From assembly GCA_014871385.1 (NCBI GenBank), contig CM026426.1, positions 18,547,935 to 18,611,934 on the forward strand: a DNA stretch of 64,000 nucleotides. The letters run 5' to 3'. Below, piece by piece: positions 1-12,275 of the stretch (its first letter is position 1; every line of letters starts with the position of its first letter). A program made the translations under genes and the position numbers. The notes below the pieces were generated by a model. It had not been told where the DNA came from and made no database searches. It worked only from the letters and a program-made list of their open reading frames with translations. The DNA is from Ceratodon purpureus. Taxonomy: Eukaryota > Streptophyta > Bryopsida > Pseudoditrichales > Ditrichaceae.

Positions 1-178
1 GTACAATCAAAGTAAACATAAGTACACAACGTGGAGGACAATATTGGGGAGGCAAGCACCACCGCTTAAAAGTTAAATGTATATGATATGATAATGGTTT
101 CTAGAAATGGACATTCATAAAAGAGTGGCATTCTAGGGTGGTGCACTGGAAATGCTGCCTTTTAACTATCGTGCGCAA

Positions 179-1093
179 TCAGGCCACATAATCGCTGTCG
201 TCCTTCACTTTGGCCCCACTAGGACCGGAAGAATCGTCATGGTCATCGCCATCGCTCTCGCGTACCTTCTTCACCCTCGCCTTAGTCTTCTTCTTTGACT
301 CGAATGGGTTCATGAATTTCTTTGGGCCATTCGGGTCATCCAAAGGAGTTTTTGGCTTCCCAGGATTGAAAGCCAACACCTTCTGAGTCTTGTCTATAAC
401 CTTCCGCTTGGACATGGCTCTAGCAGGGGGTTTCTCAGGAAATATGTACGGTTTTCCCAAAGCCAACTTCGGCCCAAAGAGATGCCCAATTAGAAGTCCA
501 TCATAAGTAGAGAGGATGCCCGGGTCCGCTTGTCGGGTTCGGACCAATCTCTTCCTACATTTCTCCGCTACTTCAGCAGCCTTAGCATCTGCCTTCATTT
601 TTTTAGACAACTCAACCAATCTCGTGGACGATTCGAACCCACCAACTTAGACCCTAGTCTTTGCGGTTACAAACAATGTTCGAGACGCACCCGATACGGG
701 TACGGGCACATCGTCCTTTGTAGAGGGTGGAACCATTTCCTCCTTCAGGCGGTTGAAGTTTGGAGAAACAACCTTAGAAGTATCAATGGTGGGGTCTCCC
801 TCTTTCTTTGGTACGACCAAACCCACGGTAGTATGAGAGGATCCTCTCCGCAAAATCTTATCACTATTTAGTAAACCGTCTCCATTCAGAAAAGGGGCAA
901 GATGAATCGTATCCTCCTCGTTGGTACCTTCTTCTTCTTCTTCCTCGTTGGTACCCTCCGCAGCGACGGCAAGGGGCCGTCGCCGGGGACAGCCCCATCC
1001 ACCGCGGCGACGGCAAGGGGCCGTCGCCGGGGACGGCCCCACCCTCCGCAGCGACGGCCGCACCCTCCCGCGCAACCCCTCCCCTGCGTTCAA
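179..1093 (-). pseudogene. Charged hypothetical protein, two segments in one frame split by TAA
   Basis: Two minus-strand open segments (1,093-647 and 619-179) lie in the same frame and are separated only by a TAA near 645. The downstream part is rich in Lys, Arg, Asp and Ser and ends in an acidic tail (SDGDDHDDSSG). The upstream part has an acidic Glu run (about 930-970) encoded in a low-complexity GC-rich stretch. No ATG starts the upstream segment, so the 5' end is unknown. The composition resembles the disordered N-terminal region of the SUVR genes at 8 kb and 30 kb, but I see no clear alignment. It may be a decayed nuclear protein or a fortuitous open frame. Family not recognised. Confidence 0.3.
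961..1060. repeat. GC-rich tandem repeat, 44-bp period
   Basis: A block containing ACGGCAAGGGGCCGTCGCC occurs at about 964 and again at about 1,008, followed by a partial third copy. It lies in otherwise moderate-GC sequence and inside the open frame described above. Confidence 0.75.
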
Positions 1094-1944
1094 GGTGTGG
1101 TTTCACCCTGGGGTGAAACCTGTGCGGGTGATTTTTTTTCTAAGTCACAGGACGTCCTGTGGCGCTGGCGGACGTCCCCACGTCGCGAGCGTCCCGGACG
1201 ACCGTGACAACCCTGCATACTACGAAGTACTTGAGTGTACTTAGATGCAGTGTTCCACGTGTCTCGCCTTTTTGAGATCTATTTGGGGTCAGTTGGCTCT
1301 CAGCGTGCACGTATTGGCCTTGGATTTGCTACTCCGCCTTTTCGATGCACGACCTCAAAAAGTGATTGTCGTATTGATGATGCTTTGCTGTTGGGTACCT
1401 TCAGATAGCAAATTCTTTGGACAGTAATGCAAATCAGCAGGCTTTCCCACATGGTATCGGATCTGAAATGCCTTCTTTAGCAACCCTGTTAGGACTTTTG
1501 CTATTTGCTACTTCTATCAGCCTTTTTTCGCCGTTCAGACTTCAAGTCAACACCCATTTTGTGCTAAGATTTCGCTTAGACTATGTGAACGTTTATCAGA
1601 TGAAAGAAATCTCAACAAATTTTGGTGGTTTAGGGTTTGGGTTTGCACAACCTCCTTCTTTTTGTTCGGGTTCTTATTCGGTTTTCTCTGCCTTGAGTGT
1701 TTACGAGGAAGAATTTTGCGACTCTCTAGAGCATGGAGAAACTGGGAAGCTAGTGGGTTTTTGAAGCGATGCTTTGAGAGTGCATTAAGCACACCGGGGA
1801 GTGACGAGAGTTTTCGAAGCGTATTCAAAGGATTACTGAGTTTTAGAAGCGCAGTGAAGGGCTTTGAGGCTTCCACAGGAAACCCTATTTGAAAGTGCAC
1901 ATTAGAAGGTAATGTTCTCTCCGGCATGAATTGAATTTCCTCTA
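1094..1944. other. No convincing gene
   Basis: Open frames on both strands between 1,245 and 1,960 have no recognisable motifs and overlap each other. I support no gene here. Confidence 0.5.
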
Positions 1945-2200
1945 TGAATCTGCTTAACATAACATTTGCTGTGGAAGCTTTGTAGTAAACTGAATGGGGT
2001 ATTCAAGGAATACAATCTGTAACTTACACAAAATAAACAGTATGAAATGAAAGAGAAGGTATTATTCCTAGCAGTAGTTGGCGTTTTTTTTCTTTTTTGG
2101 CGTTTTGTTTAGAGACCGCTACTCTAATCTACAACTGAATTCTAATTGAGAATGGTATATGAAAGACGAAAAAAAGATTAAACAGAATGTTTTGGATTGC
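1945..2200 (+). repeat. Dispersed repeat shared with 50,318-50,610
   Basis: This segment matches 50,318-50,610 in the same orientation over most of its length, including CTGTGGAAGCTTTGTAGT, the TTGGCGTT-T-run and GAGACCGCTACTCT. A shorter third copy of its first ~60 bp sits at 2,258-2,320 and supplies the start codon of the type-1 transposase copy A. The repeat is therefore probably derived from the 5' end of that transposon family. Confidence 0.75.
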
Positions 2201-2300
2201 TGTTATCGATACTCTGCAATTATTGTGATATCCATTAGGCTCCGCTAACGTTTTCATAGCTAACCATCACACTTTCTGTGGAAGCCTTGTAGTATATCAA

Positions 2301-5300
2301 ATGGGAAATTCAAGGAATCAGCAAAGGCGCGGTGGAGTAGGCATCTTGAACCAGCGCAGAGAGCACAAGCTGTACAAGAAGAGCATATACGACCTGATGT
2401 CATTCTTGCAAGGGAACGAGCAGCTGAGCGTCAACGGCAATGTCGGGCCAACAAGCGCTGCTTGGAGGAAGCTTCTAGAAATCTTCCAAGGAGTGACGAG
2501 GGAGCACCATCGCATGATCTGTGGAGAAGAGACATCACGAGAGTCTCCAACAAAATTGTCCAGTTCATCGTTGAGGAGTTTGAAAGGGTGAGACGGGGTC
2601 CTGATTTCAGGGTGGCTATGTTGGAGTCGATGCTTCGGAATAACATATTACTGCCGCATTTGCCGCAGTACTTCTCTTGCCCCTCGGAAGCAAGAGCTGA
2701 GTATTCCTTCATTCAGAGTTACAGGACCGAGTTAGAATCGTTGAAGATTCCAACTTCAACAGAGAAGTTGGTTAGAAAGACAACGCTACTTGAAGCAGCG
2801 GTGTCCAAGGATGTTCCTGGGGTCAGAGCTCTATTAAGGGTCCTCGACACAAAGGCAAGTAACATCTCCAATGCAATTCAGAGGCGCCAAAATCTGGAAT
2901 CCACGGGTGCCTCAATCTTCACCTTGGCCAAAAGGAGAAAGCAAGAAGGCTTGTCGGACAACACTAAAGTTCTAGTGAACTTGTGGTGGACTTCTGAAAC
3001 CCGTGTGAGTCCTAATAAAAAGGATGTAACTTGGAAGAGGTTGGGGCCGAAGATATATGAGCATCACCCTACACATTTCCTCCTAGAATCAGTGGTACGT
3101 TTTGAACTCCACATCCACTGTCCAAGTATTCGGTTATAATGTTGATGAAGTATTCCTCATACTTCACTTTACCTTGTATATATTTTGTGGTGTGTTGTTG
3201 AACTACTTTGACAACGTCTGTATATTGTGAAAAGTATCCATTCGGTGTAGGGTTCGACAACATAGTATCTTCTACAGGATACAATGTTGTTTGAGGTGCA
3301 GCGGATGGGGTACAAAGTAGACCCCACATACTATGTATACTCTAATTTACACTTAGTAGTATATGTTTGATTGTGAGTTATACATGTTGTAGTATAATAG
3401 ATAAATATCATTGTATTTGTAGTGTTTCTTAGTGTATGCATTGCCTATGTTGAGTAGCGTTTATGTATCGTTGAATGATACATAAGTATATAGCATATAC
3501 TTCTCACAGTCTTTCTGCATCCAACCAAGTATGTCGTTGTAGACTTCTAATATGTATATAGTACTATAGTATACTCTGCGATATAAGACAGAAAGTATAT
3601 TCATTGACCTAAGATGCCTTATTTGCTTTTACAATTTAAATATAAATTGAATGTGTTTTGCTCACATACTTACCTTCATTGGACATTCACGGTTTTGTTC
3701 CTTTAGTAGTCGTCTTTTTACTCTCGAATCTGTATGGGGCATGGAGACCAGCAGATAGGATTCAGTGCATTTGAGAGATTGAAGCCGTTTTTTGTGAAGA
3801 AGTGTGGAGACCAAAATGTTTGTTGTTGCAAGTATCACGTAGAGCTAGACTTGCTCAGGGAAGGGTTGAACAGCATGAGAAATGCCACTAAGGGATTACA
3901 TGCCTCCATCTCTTGCGCTTGTGACTGTCAACTCTGTATCAATGCCTCCACATCAGAGTGTTGTGCTTTAGATAATAGTTTTAAAGGGGTGACTATGTTA
4001 TGGAAGCAAATTGTTTGTCCTAAGGCAGAGACTGTTGAACTTCACAAGTTGGAATGTCTAATGGGGTTGTGTGGGGACTGTGGTGCAGATAAGCTTCCAC
4101 TTTGTCCTATGGAAAGAGCAAACTCGACCTAGACTTTGAGATGGAGGTGTTTTGAGAACGAGTTTGTTGGTTTCAATGACAACAGAGAGCCTCGGAAGAA
4201 AATTAAGGAAGTGTTTAAAGAAACCTTGTGTTATGATTTCATTCAGTATTTGTTGCCAAGATTGCAGAAATTTGTGACCCATAATTTTGTTGCTAGATGG
4301 CAAGATATGCAATGCCGGAAAAGTATAGAAACGTTGCCTCATGATGTTGTTCTGTCTCATATAGACTTCGCTGAAAATTACACGTTTGAAATGCAAAATG
4401 AAATACAGTCTATGCATTGGCAATCTTCACAGGTAACGATTCTAGTGCACATAACCTATCGCATGGATGTGGCTACAAGAGAAATGAGGAAAGACACTCA
4501 TTTTTATGTCTCTGATGATCGCACTCATGATACTTTATTTGTCCAGCACTGTTTGCTTCTCCATTGGGCTTAGATGGAATCTGAAGGGGTTCACCCCTCT
4601 CGGCATTGGGTGTGGAGTGATGGGTGTGCCGGGCAGTTTAAAGGGGCCAGATCTATGTATTTTGTGAGTCGTTATCCTGGACTAGCGGGGGGGTGTGAGA
4701 TGACTTGGAATTTCTTTGGGACAGGGCATGGAAAGGGCGAATGGGATGGGGCAAGAGCTGTGGTGAAACGGGCTCTTCGAACAGAGCGACTTCATAATCC
4801 AACCCGGAAGTTACAAGACGCAAAGGACGTTGTGGAGTTCCTACAAGAGTCCATGTCAGGTCTAGTTCAAAGTTCTGTTCAGTCCAAGAGAACCGTATCC
4901 TATAGACACTTTTATAATATCAAGCCGGATGATGTGGACAGGACACATGTACATGGATGCGACACAATTCCAGGTTCAAGGAATTTGCATTCTATACATG
5001 CAGTGTCACCAGCAGACCCTACATTGTTGATGGTTAGAGAGCTAATTTGCTATTGTGCGCCATGCATTGATAGTGACTGCCAATCATGTGAGAATGCCTC
5101 ATATGTTCAGTCCAGGAGGGTTGTGAAATTAGCTCCCACGAATGTTTCTTTCGTGAGGGACCAAATGCTACCTGGACCACAAGAAGGAGGTGATACTGGT
5201 GATGAAGAACCCTGGGATTATGAATCCGATGACAAATCGCTTGGAGGTCTGGTGAACATCGCTGACAACTTTGCTGTTCCAGCAATCCAAGGCAATGAAG

Positions 5301-5617
5301 AAGGTGTTGAGTTTTACATCCTGCAATGTCAAAAAGAGAGACAACTTGTGAGGAAGAACTTCAAGTGCGTATGGGGTGGAGAGTTCGAGCGTGGGCAATA
5401 TGTGATTGCAGGAACATACTATCAGAAATGGGGGAACAGTGAGAAGTCCTTTGTATATTTGAGGAATTCTCAACTTGCATATATTGATGCTGATGTAGTT
5501 CTTGCATGCAAGTTCAACATGCTACCCGCTCTTCACAGAGTGAAAGGGGATAATTTTGTGTACCAGTTGACAAATGAGAGTATAGAGGTCATTAGGACCA
5601 GTCTTCAGGGCTTGTGA
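2301..5617 (+). pseudogene. Type-1 DDE-like transposase, copy A (two exons)
   Basis: Aligns along its length with the copy at 24,319-27,621. Exon 1 is 2,301-3,094 (donor GTACGT); exon 2 runs from about 3,734 to 5,617. The start ATGGGAAAT (M-G-N) is shared with copy B. In order the protein has a charged helical N-terminus, a Cys-rich stretch (CCCKYH, CDCQLC, CxDC), then the core with three acidic blocks: HIDFAENY, WSDGCAGQFK and GHGKGEWDGA. It ends in a second Cys cluster (about 5,050-5,095) and a conserved beta-rich domain (DNFAVPA, FYILQC). The blocks look like a DDE transposase; the exact superfamily is uncertain. Damage: a one-base frameshift near 2,335, TAG at about 4,130 and TAG at 4,571, the last replacing a Trp found in copy B. 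It converges on the SUVR-like gene at 6.1-8.7 kb. Confidence 0.75.
3095..3733 (+). other. Intron of type-1 transposase A, GTAC/TATAC-rich
   Basis: Lies between homologous coding blocks. It starts with GTACGT and is dense in short GTAC, GTATAC and AGTATA words, as is the equivalent intron of copy B (25,117-25,730). No other gene is seen in it. Confidence 0.55.
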
Positions 5618-6140
5618 GCACGGTAATCTTTGATGAACCATAGAATATGATCCCTTGTTACTCAGATTATTGATATTAATGTGACCGGGGTCTCAACATC
5701 TCCTGTGTATAGTAAGTTTGTATCTGACATTTAGACTCGGATTTTGGATAATGGGTTTCCATTTTCTTCTGTTGCTTTTAACGTTTTCATTGGAGGCCTT
5801 TACAAACATTCAAAGTTGCAGCTCTTGGTTTCATTTAGTTGATGAATAAGTTAGTAAATTCGACTATTTAATTCTAGAATTTGGTATCAAATTTCTAACA
5901 TGTGGGGTCTTGTACAAAATCTAGAAGTGAGTGTGTGTTCTTATTGAAATATTTGAGTGTAGGTACTAGTGAAATATCGTAAAGAAGTGCACATATCTCA
6001 ATCAGGTCCGGTGCACAAAACACATAGAGAACCAAACAAGACCCTAACAGTTTGTAGTTTACAGTCAGGTATAATTTACTACGTCTAAGTCATTGAGGTC
6101 TTTCGACAAGCCAAACAGTCTCTTCTTCTCTAGGGCTAAT
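5618..6140. other. Intergenic gap between convergent type-1 genes
   Basis: AT-rich sequence between the stop of the transposase and the stop of the SUVR-like gene. No gene, repeat or structured element recognised. Confidence 0.5.
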
Positions 6141-8689
6141 CTAAACGGCGCTCATGTCCCTGCAGTACGGGCTATTGCAGCAGCAGCTGAACCACGAGTC
6201 TGAATTCTTTGAATCTTTGAAGTTAATGCCATAGTCCCAAGTCAGCTCCTCGCCTACCTTCACTTCCTCTTTCGTGGAAAATGCAACCTACTCACACATT
6301 CAAACAGGTATGCGTTGTAAATCTGCAACAAAAGTAAATGACAATTGAAAGCATATTAGAAAATCAATAAATCGTACTCACATGATAGTATTGTGATTCC
6401 ATAGAATCAATCTTCACCGGAATATCAATAAAATTTGCATCGTAACACCTGTAGAGCAACCAGAGCATGTTCATACACCTTGTTCATACCATGTTCGTAC
6501 ATAAAATTCAAAGAGATAGTTAAAACCACATGTATCACCTGTGGTTCAGGAAACGGGAGACGTTCTCACACTTTGTAGCATCCACACAAGGCCTCGTCAT
6601 CAGAGCGCCTATGTTCATTTCTCCAATCCGCATCTAGGTCCATCGCATACTTCGAATGGAATCGTCGGGTTGAAATCTCCTGGTTACTAACTATCTGGCC
6701 AACATATTCAAGCACAAAGGCACCCGGCGGGAGGTTCTCCAAAGTCCGAATACCCCACTCTTTCCTTGAGTTTGTCCAGAAGATCTGTGCCACCAAAATA
6801 GAACTTTAGGGAAACGATGAATGACAATTCTCATAAACTCTATAGCTCAGTATGAATCCTCTTGTATTAAACAATTCGACAAACCTGTAGTCTCCTAGCT
6901 AAACCTTGCTACACAACCTGGTTAGAGCAGTTCACGCGACATCCATAGTTCTCGCCACATTCCTTCAAAAATGTGCGAGATATATGGCCGCTGCACCTTC
7001 CGTTTGCCAATGCCACACAATCAGGTTCTTTGCAATATTTGTAGACGTCCTCTACCTCTCCCGCCTTTTCTCTTGTTGCCTTATCAATGACAACAAACAT
7101 TTTAGAAAACCTCCCATAACATAAAATAACCAAAATCACTTGGAAAAAGATGAGATTATACAGTCTCGTTGTTGTGTGGATGAAGTAGCCTATCTGCTTT
7201 GTATGGAGGTAGCCCCCTTGGATAGCAGCACAGGGAAATCGCCTCTTCTTCGTCCTACAGCCCCGCCCACACTTCCACTTACAACTTTCATGACTCTCAA
7301 AAATCCCTAGCAACTCCAGATTTGCACTAGCCTGACGTACGCTACATCTCACATATTTAAAGTGTAGGGGGCCAACCCATGAACCCTCTCTGCACTGTAA
7401 GTCAACGGGGCACTTCTCTAGCCCCATAGAAAGATCAAACGAGAAGTTTCTTTTTTTCCATATCACAGGCCTAACAGAAAGATCAAAGGTAATTTTCTTT
7501 TTGTTTCCTGTTTCTCCCTACATCAACTTATTAAACAACGATTCAACCAACACACATACATCTGTAAGGGAGGAGGTCATTAAGTTAAAAAGCAGAGTCA
7601 ATTCAGTCCGAGCCACCTGAAATCAATGGTTCCTTGCGATCTATACATGTTGTGTGAGCGCCATCAACTACCTGTGATGGCGCCCACGGCACCCTAAACC
7701 ATGCGGCAGCAGCGCCAAAACCCCTAAACACATAACGACCTCAATTGAACGTAACTTAATAAACACACTTCTATGCTTCCCTATGTCTCACTACCTCCTT
7801 CCTGTTCGTTTTACTTTTGCTGGTGTGAGATGCTGGTCACCGTTGTCGGAGCCGTCCTCTTCATCTTCCTTGCCAGGCGAAGATATAGGTAGGTCCACCT
7901 TCTGCCTCTTCTGCCCCTTCTTCGCACCCCTCTTTTTATTCTCAACCTCCTTCCCTAGTCCATCCCCTCGAGTTCGTACCTTGACCCCCTTCGCCATGTT
8001 GCGTGTCGTGACCTTCAGAGTTGGAGCTACTTTCGCCACGGCCCTTGTCTTCACAGGTCCTTTGTCATCAGGTTCGCACACCTGAAACGGTGGAACCTTC
8101 CTCACGACTCCCTTATGGCCAAACTCGGTGTCGATTTCCTTTTTGCCCGCCCTCTTCAAAGATGAACCGCACAGACCCTGCCCCCTCAATGCTGCAATCT
8201 CTGCCCTCAGCTTGAGAACGATATCGTGTTGGTCACTAACGGCGGCTAAACCTCCACCACATGGGACTGCAACTCGGTCCGCAACTCGGTCCAGATCTTC
8301 GGCCGCAACTTCATGGAGGGGATGTGACATTCCCACGTCCATACTGAGCTCCATAAAACCATGCTCCACGTTAACTTCCTCGCCTCCAGATTGCATTGCT
8401 GGCGAAACTTCTTTGCCACTTCCTAATCCGAGTTCAGCATCCAATTCTCGGGGAACGAAACCCTCTACAGGACTATCCGGTTCACCTTGCGATTGGCGAG
8501 CACCTCCCTTCACCCTGTCGGAGTCAGGCGTATTCTTAGCAGTGTCCTCTACGAGATCTTCGGCATTACGGCCACGGCACTCCTCAAATCTTGGCTTCAA
8601 GCGCGAGTTCTTAGCCTGACTAGCCTCTCCAACACTCGAGACACCTGTACCCATGGAGACAGGCCCCGAAGGCAGTGGCTGGGATGAAC
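6141..8689 (-). pseudogene. SUVR4-like histone H3-lysine methyltransferase, copy A, carried by type-1 element
   Basis: Likely exons on the minus strand: about 8,689-7,810 (disordered, charged), 7,470-7,162 (start of pre-SET, Cys cluster CKWKCGRGC then PCAAIQGG), 7,110-6,885 (second pre-SET Cys cluster), 6,784-6,539 (SET: EWGIRTLE, LEYVGQI, ending NHR), 6,448-6,382 (CYDANFIDIP) and 6,287-6,141 (ELTWDYG and post-SET Cys cluster ending YCRD). All joins have GT-AG sites and keep frame. The NHRC-x-DANF and ELTWDYG blocks are those that bind AdoMet and form the knot in SUVR proteins, which methylate histone H3K9 in the nucleus. The single lesion seen is TAG at 6,909-6,911 where copy B has Gln. The first exon is not found. 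Pairing with a transposase is repeated in copy B. Confidence 0.75.
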
Positions 8690-9300
8690 CTGTAAAAATA
8701 CACAACTCACACATATTAATGCCTTGACTGAAACCAATAAGTTAAAAAAAACATCTCAGCGGGGTATGCGATTTCACCACTAAAGTACTGAATATACTAC
8801 ATGGTAGTATGGAACACAACTTCTGAAAGTCCGTACACTTATTCCAGGTGTATTCTCATACTCCAAGTATATCATATTTTGGTATAGTACATAATAATAA
8901 GGTATGAACCTACACTGCAATAGACAAGCCCACATATACTATAGGTGTGCTCTCTAACATTTAAGTACATCTCAATATACTACAGCACATTAAGTAAGAT
9001 CTCAGCCTACACTTAACTAGACAATGTCTTATACTACAGGTGTGTTCTTGTACTCGATAGTCCAGTATTTGATATACTGTACTATAGTAAGTATGGTCTA
9101 AACTTATACTTAACTAGGCAGTAATACACTATATTCTCGTAGTGGATACTCTAGCATATCAAAAACATACATAGCTGACTGCTAGAAGTCTATACGTGTA
9201 CTCATGTAGGGTACAGTGCCAGACTTTTCCCTATCCTAATACTTCTACTTAACACATATGAATTAACTCCACCCTGTATGACCCTAAACCCTGAACTCTA
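8690..9300. repeat. GTAC/AGTACT-rich segment upstream of SUVR copy A
   Basis: From about 8,790 the sequence is packed with short words such as GTATACT, AGTACAT, ATACTAC and GTACTC. The same texture occupies the matching position in copy B (30,770-31,440). It is probably intron or subterminal DNA of the type-1 element. No gene seen. Confidence 0.55.
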
Positions 9301-9846
9301 TCCTACACTCTTGTCATTAGAGAAAATTTGAGGTCCTGGGATGCCCAAATCCGAAATTGGAATATCCGGATTTTGTCAAAATGAAAATTGCCAAGAAATT
9401 CCACATGCACTATGCCATGGTGGAGTATAAGTCGGTGACATCAGATTTTCAATGGGTGGGAGCCAATGGCGGATGGTGGTCCTGGATAATGCTTGTACAG
9501 TGAAAAGATAATGGAGTGTCCTTGTTGGGAGTGGGGTGTACCTCGGTTTTGCGGCCTTGGTTGTCCTTGGTGGCAACACCCACACATGTGTTGGGGCCGC
9601 GTAGTGGATGTCCTTGTTGGCAACACCATCACGCGTGCTGGAGAGTCGAGACAGGTAGTGGCGCCGGAATTCGATGAACCTTGATGTGACCATAGATGGT
9701 CAACGGTGATTTTGGGTGGGAAATGTGGGATGATTGGTTGTTTGAGTTTAGGAAGAATCAGCTTGCAACTGTTGCTGTGATGTTGTTGCTAGTGAGGAAC
9801 AGTGTTGAAATTCTTTGAATCGAAAGTTCTTGAGGTAGTTGGAAGT
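9301..9846. other. No supported gene; short TTGGTGGCAACACC-like words
   Basis: Overlapping open frames on both strands carry no motif. The text GGTGGCAACACCCACAC (about 9,570) recurs in modified form near 54,940. Confidence 0.45.
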
Positions 9847-11317
9847 ATGGAGAACCGCCGACCAACTTCGCAGGTTGCTGCAGTTGTTCTTCACAGCACT
9901 CACAACGCCGATGGGGAATGGATTCCAACAAGGTATGAGCGGATGTCATGGGTGAGGCTGAATCCTGGGAGTATTGGGGCTTGGGCTAGAGATGCGCGAC
10001 GCCATGGCGGCGATGACATGACGGGAACCTACAAGGCTCAGATAAGGGTTTTTAAATTCAAGGTAGATCATCGCAAGGTTGTCACCAACAAGCCGGTACT
10101 GCAGTCCGTGTTCGTGAGGCATGCCTACCACAGGCATCAGGTGCTACTGGATCCACAGATTACTCGGGATCGGGTTCCATGCAATTGTGAGTCACAACTA
10201 ACTCTGAGCGAACCATCAATTTTCTCATGTGGCCATCCCTTTATGACGAGGAGTCGTTAATTTTGTGGTTTGCTTTGGGTGTTGGGAACAGTTTTATACC
10301 AGTCGTATTTTGAAGATTGGGTCGACCCTGATTCCATACTCGGAGTGCTCATGGTTGTGCACAGCGATGTTGGTGAGGCAAATTGCAATGGGCGGTCGTA
10401 TAAGGAGCTGCTTGATGTTGGCATCTTTTTTTCTAATCTTGTCTATGTTCCACCTACGCCAGGGCTTTTGTATGGATCATTCGAGCCACTGCTATTGCCA
10501 TCATTCAGTGATCCGGAGTGGCCTCTCCCAGATATGCATACTAGTGAGGCATTTAGAGCTAAACTGTATGCAGACTTTCAGTTTGTAACAAAGTCCACCA
10601 CTGGGAGCCGTATGGGCCACCTCCAGTGGTTTCTTCCTCTACATGTCTTTGTAGACCTTTTTGCTGCAGCTCAAGACACTATGAGACGAACATCCACGTT
10701 GTATATCGTGGAGAATCCCTTGGAAGAAGTGTTCACATCTCTGATGGATCCGGGTTGGCAAACCAAAGTGGTGTTTGGTAAGGATATTGTGCGGTGCACA
10801 ATACCCTTACCTTCTGTAACCTTCAGGTGTGTTGCCACTGTTGTCATCGTTTGATGCTTGTTGCCACTGTTGCCGCTGTTGCCATTGTAATGCCATTTCT
10901 GCATGCTATGGCCGAAGCTCTCTTGTGTGAAGCTCTCGTATGTGTTTATTGCACAGGTACCACGTTGGAAGATCATTGTTATACTCGAACTTTAAACAGG
11001 GGAGGGAGCGTTTGGCGCAAGATGGTGTAACTTGGGAACTAATTGACCAAGTGCGGGAAGAAGACATGGTGGTGCTTCCTTGTTTTTTTCAAGGTCTGCC
11101 AGTGGCACGGTTTGATGTTGGTCAAGGGTGGCTGTTGTCACATATTCGTCGAGAGGTTGCTATCACCTTAGGCGACGTGGCTCCAGAGGAATTCCGCTTT
11201 GTGCCCAAGCGAGTTGGGTATCCAGACGTCAAGGTGAACCGCAGACACGAAGGTTCCAACACTGTATCACAAGTTCTACCACCGTGGACTTTTGAGATAG
11301 TAGCACTTACCAGCTAG
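9847..11317 (+). CDS. Uncharacterised three-exon gene, apparently intact
   Basis: ATG at 9,847. Exon 1 is 9,847-10,186 (donor GTGAGT), exon 2 10,291-10,826 (acceptor GGAACAG, donor GTGTGT) and exon 3 10,957-11,317 (acceptor GCACAG, stop TAG). The joins keep frame and remove the only internal stop (TAA at 10,258). The predicted protein is about 410 residues. It has no signal peptide or membrane span. The last ~80 residues (from GWLLSHIRREVAITLG) have a pattern that could be a ubiquitin-like fold, which is only an impression. No family recognised. It is the only multi-exon frame in the window without damage, so it could be a host gene or a cargo gene of a young element. Confidence 0.55.
10827..10956 (+). 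repeat. TTGCCACTG short tandem repeat in intron
   Basis: The second intron of the gene above contains four or five imperfect copies of TTGCCACTGTTG. The GTTGCCAC word is frequent in repeats across the window. Confidence 0.5.
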
Positions 11318-12187
11318 TTTTGAGCTTAGAGTGGCTAGTGCCGCAGGTGTATTTTAAAGTAGACACGTTGTAAACACGGGAGGCAGTTAAACGGATGTAG
11401 ACCTGGAAAGGTAGTTTTGTATACATCTCAAGCTGAATAGGAACTATGGCTCAGCCATGGTTGAATTCTAGCTAAATGGTGGAGGTTTCATAAATACACG
11501 TTTGTTTTCTACCCAATTATCCATGTTTCAATTTGTATATTCTTTATTAGCTTATTTGTACCATTCTCAGTGTTCACGAAAATGTGCAATCAGTGTTCAC
11601 ACGAATTCAGAAAAACCAGATCACCCCAACACAGTTAACCAAACCTCAATATTTTCTTCATTGGTGGCATAAATTACGATGTAATGTGCCTCGCTTTGAA
11701 TCAGGTGTTCAAGAAATCTGAACAACCTACAAATACAACACAGAGAATATAATTCAGTCTGCCTTTGTTGCCACCGCCTTTAAAATAATCTGCCTTTGTT
11801 GCCGCCATCTGCAAATACAACACAAAGAATATAAACTGCTAGCAACATCTAAACAACGTCGATGCGAGTTGCATGCATGTCAACGGTGATTAGAATCGGT
11901 CCTTTGGTCGCTTATCTTGTCCAATTAGAGTTCACCTATCCTCGGAAAAAAGGCTGATTAAAGCAGTGAAGCAACAACTCCAAAGTATCATTCTTGAGCT
12001 GCAAACTCATTCAACAGACACTAGGCTGTGCCTCATTGGGTAACATAAAAGAACACAATCATACAAGCCAGGCACATATGAACACCGCAAATCCTTCATT
12101 GAAAGATTCTCCAATGCATAGTATGGAGACTGAACTAAATGAATTCGTCAGTAAGCTCGGGAAGAGGAAACAGAGTGTAGAATTGTA
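11318..12187. other. Intergenic; contains a GCCTTTGTTGCCACCGCC repeat
   Basis: No gene. At 11,757-11,815 two copies of GCCTTTGTTGCCRCCGCC-type sequence occur, the same minisatellite unit seen at 14,809-14,910, 44,540, 45,588, 49,655-49,755 and 49,862-49,915. Confidence 0.5.
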
Positions 12188-12275
12188 ACGCGTGAAGTGG
12201 AAACAAGCGAAGTGGAAACAGAGTGAAGTGGAAAGACCATGGAGTGGAAACAAAGGGGAAGTGGAAATGTCCATG
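12188..12275. repeat. GAAGTGGAAAC minisatellite
   Basis: About six imperfect copies of GAAGTGGAAAC(A) with variable spacers, just outside the 3' end of the coil-RING gene. Confidence 0.7.

Noticed and set aside
1547-1960. 137-aa minus-strand open frame
   Set aside because: No motif, overlaps plus-strand frames of similar length, and no homologue elsewhere in the window.
9376-9693. 105-aa minus-strand frame as first exon of SUVR copy A
   Set aside because: It does not resemble the candidate first exon at 42,305-42,637 and overlaps short repeat words; no splice support.
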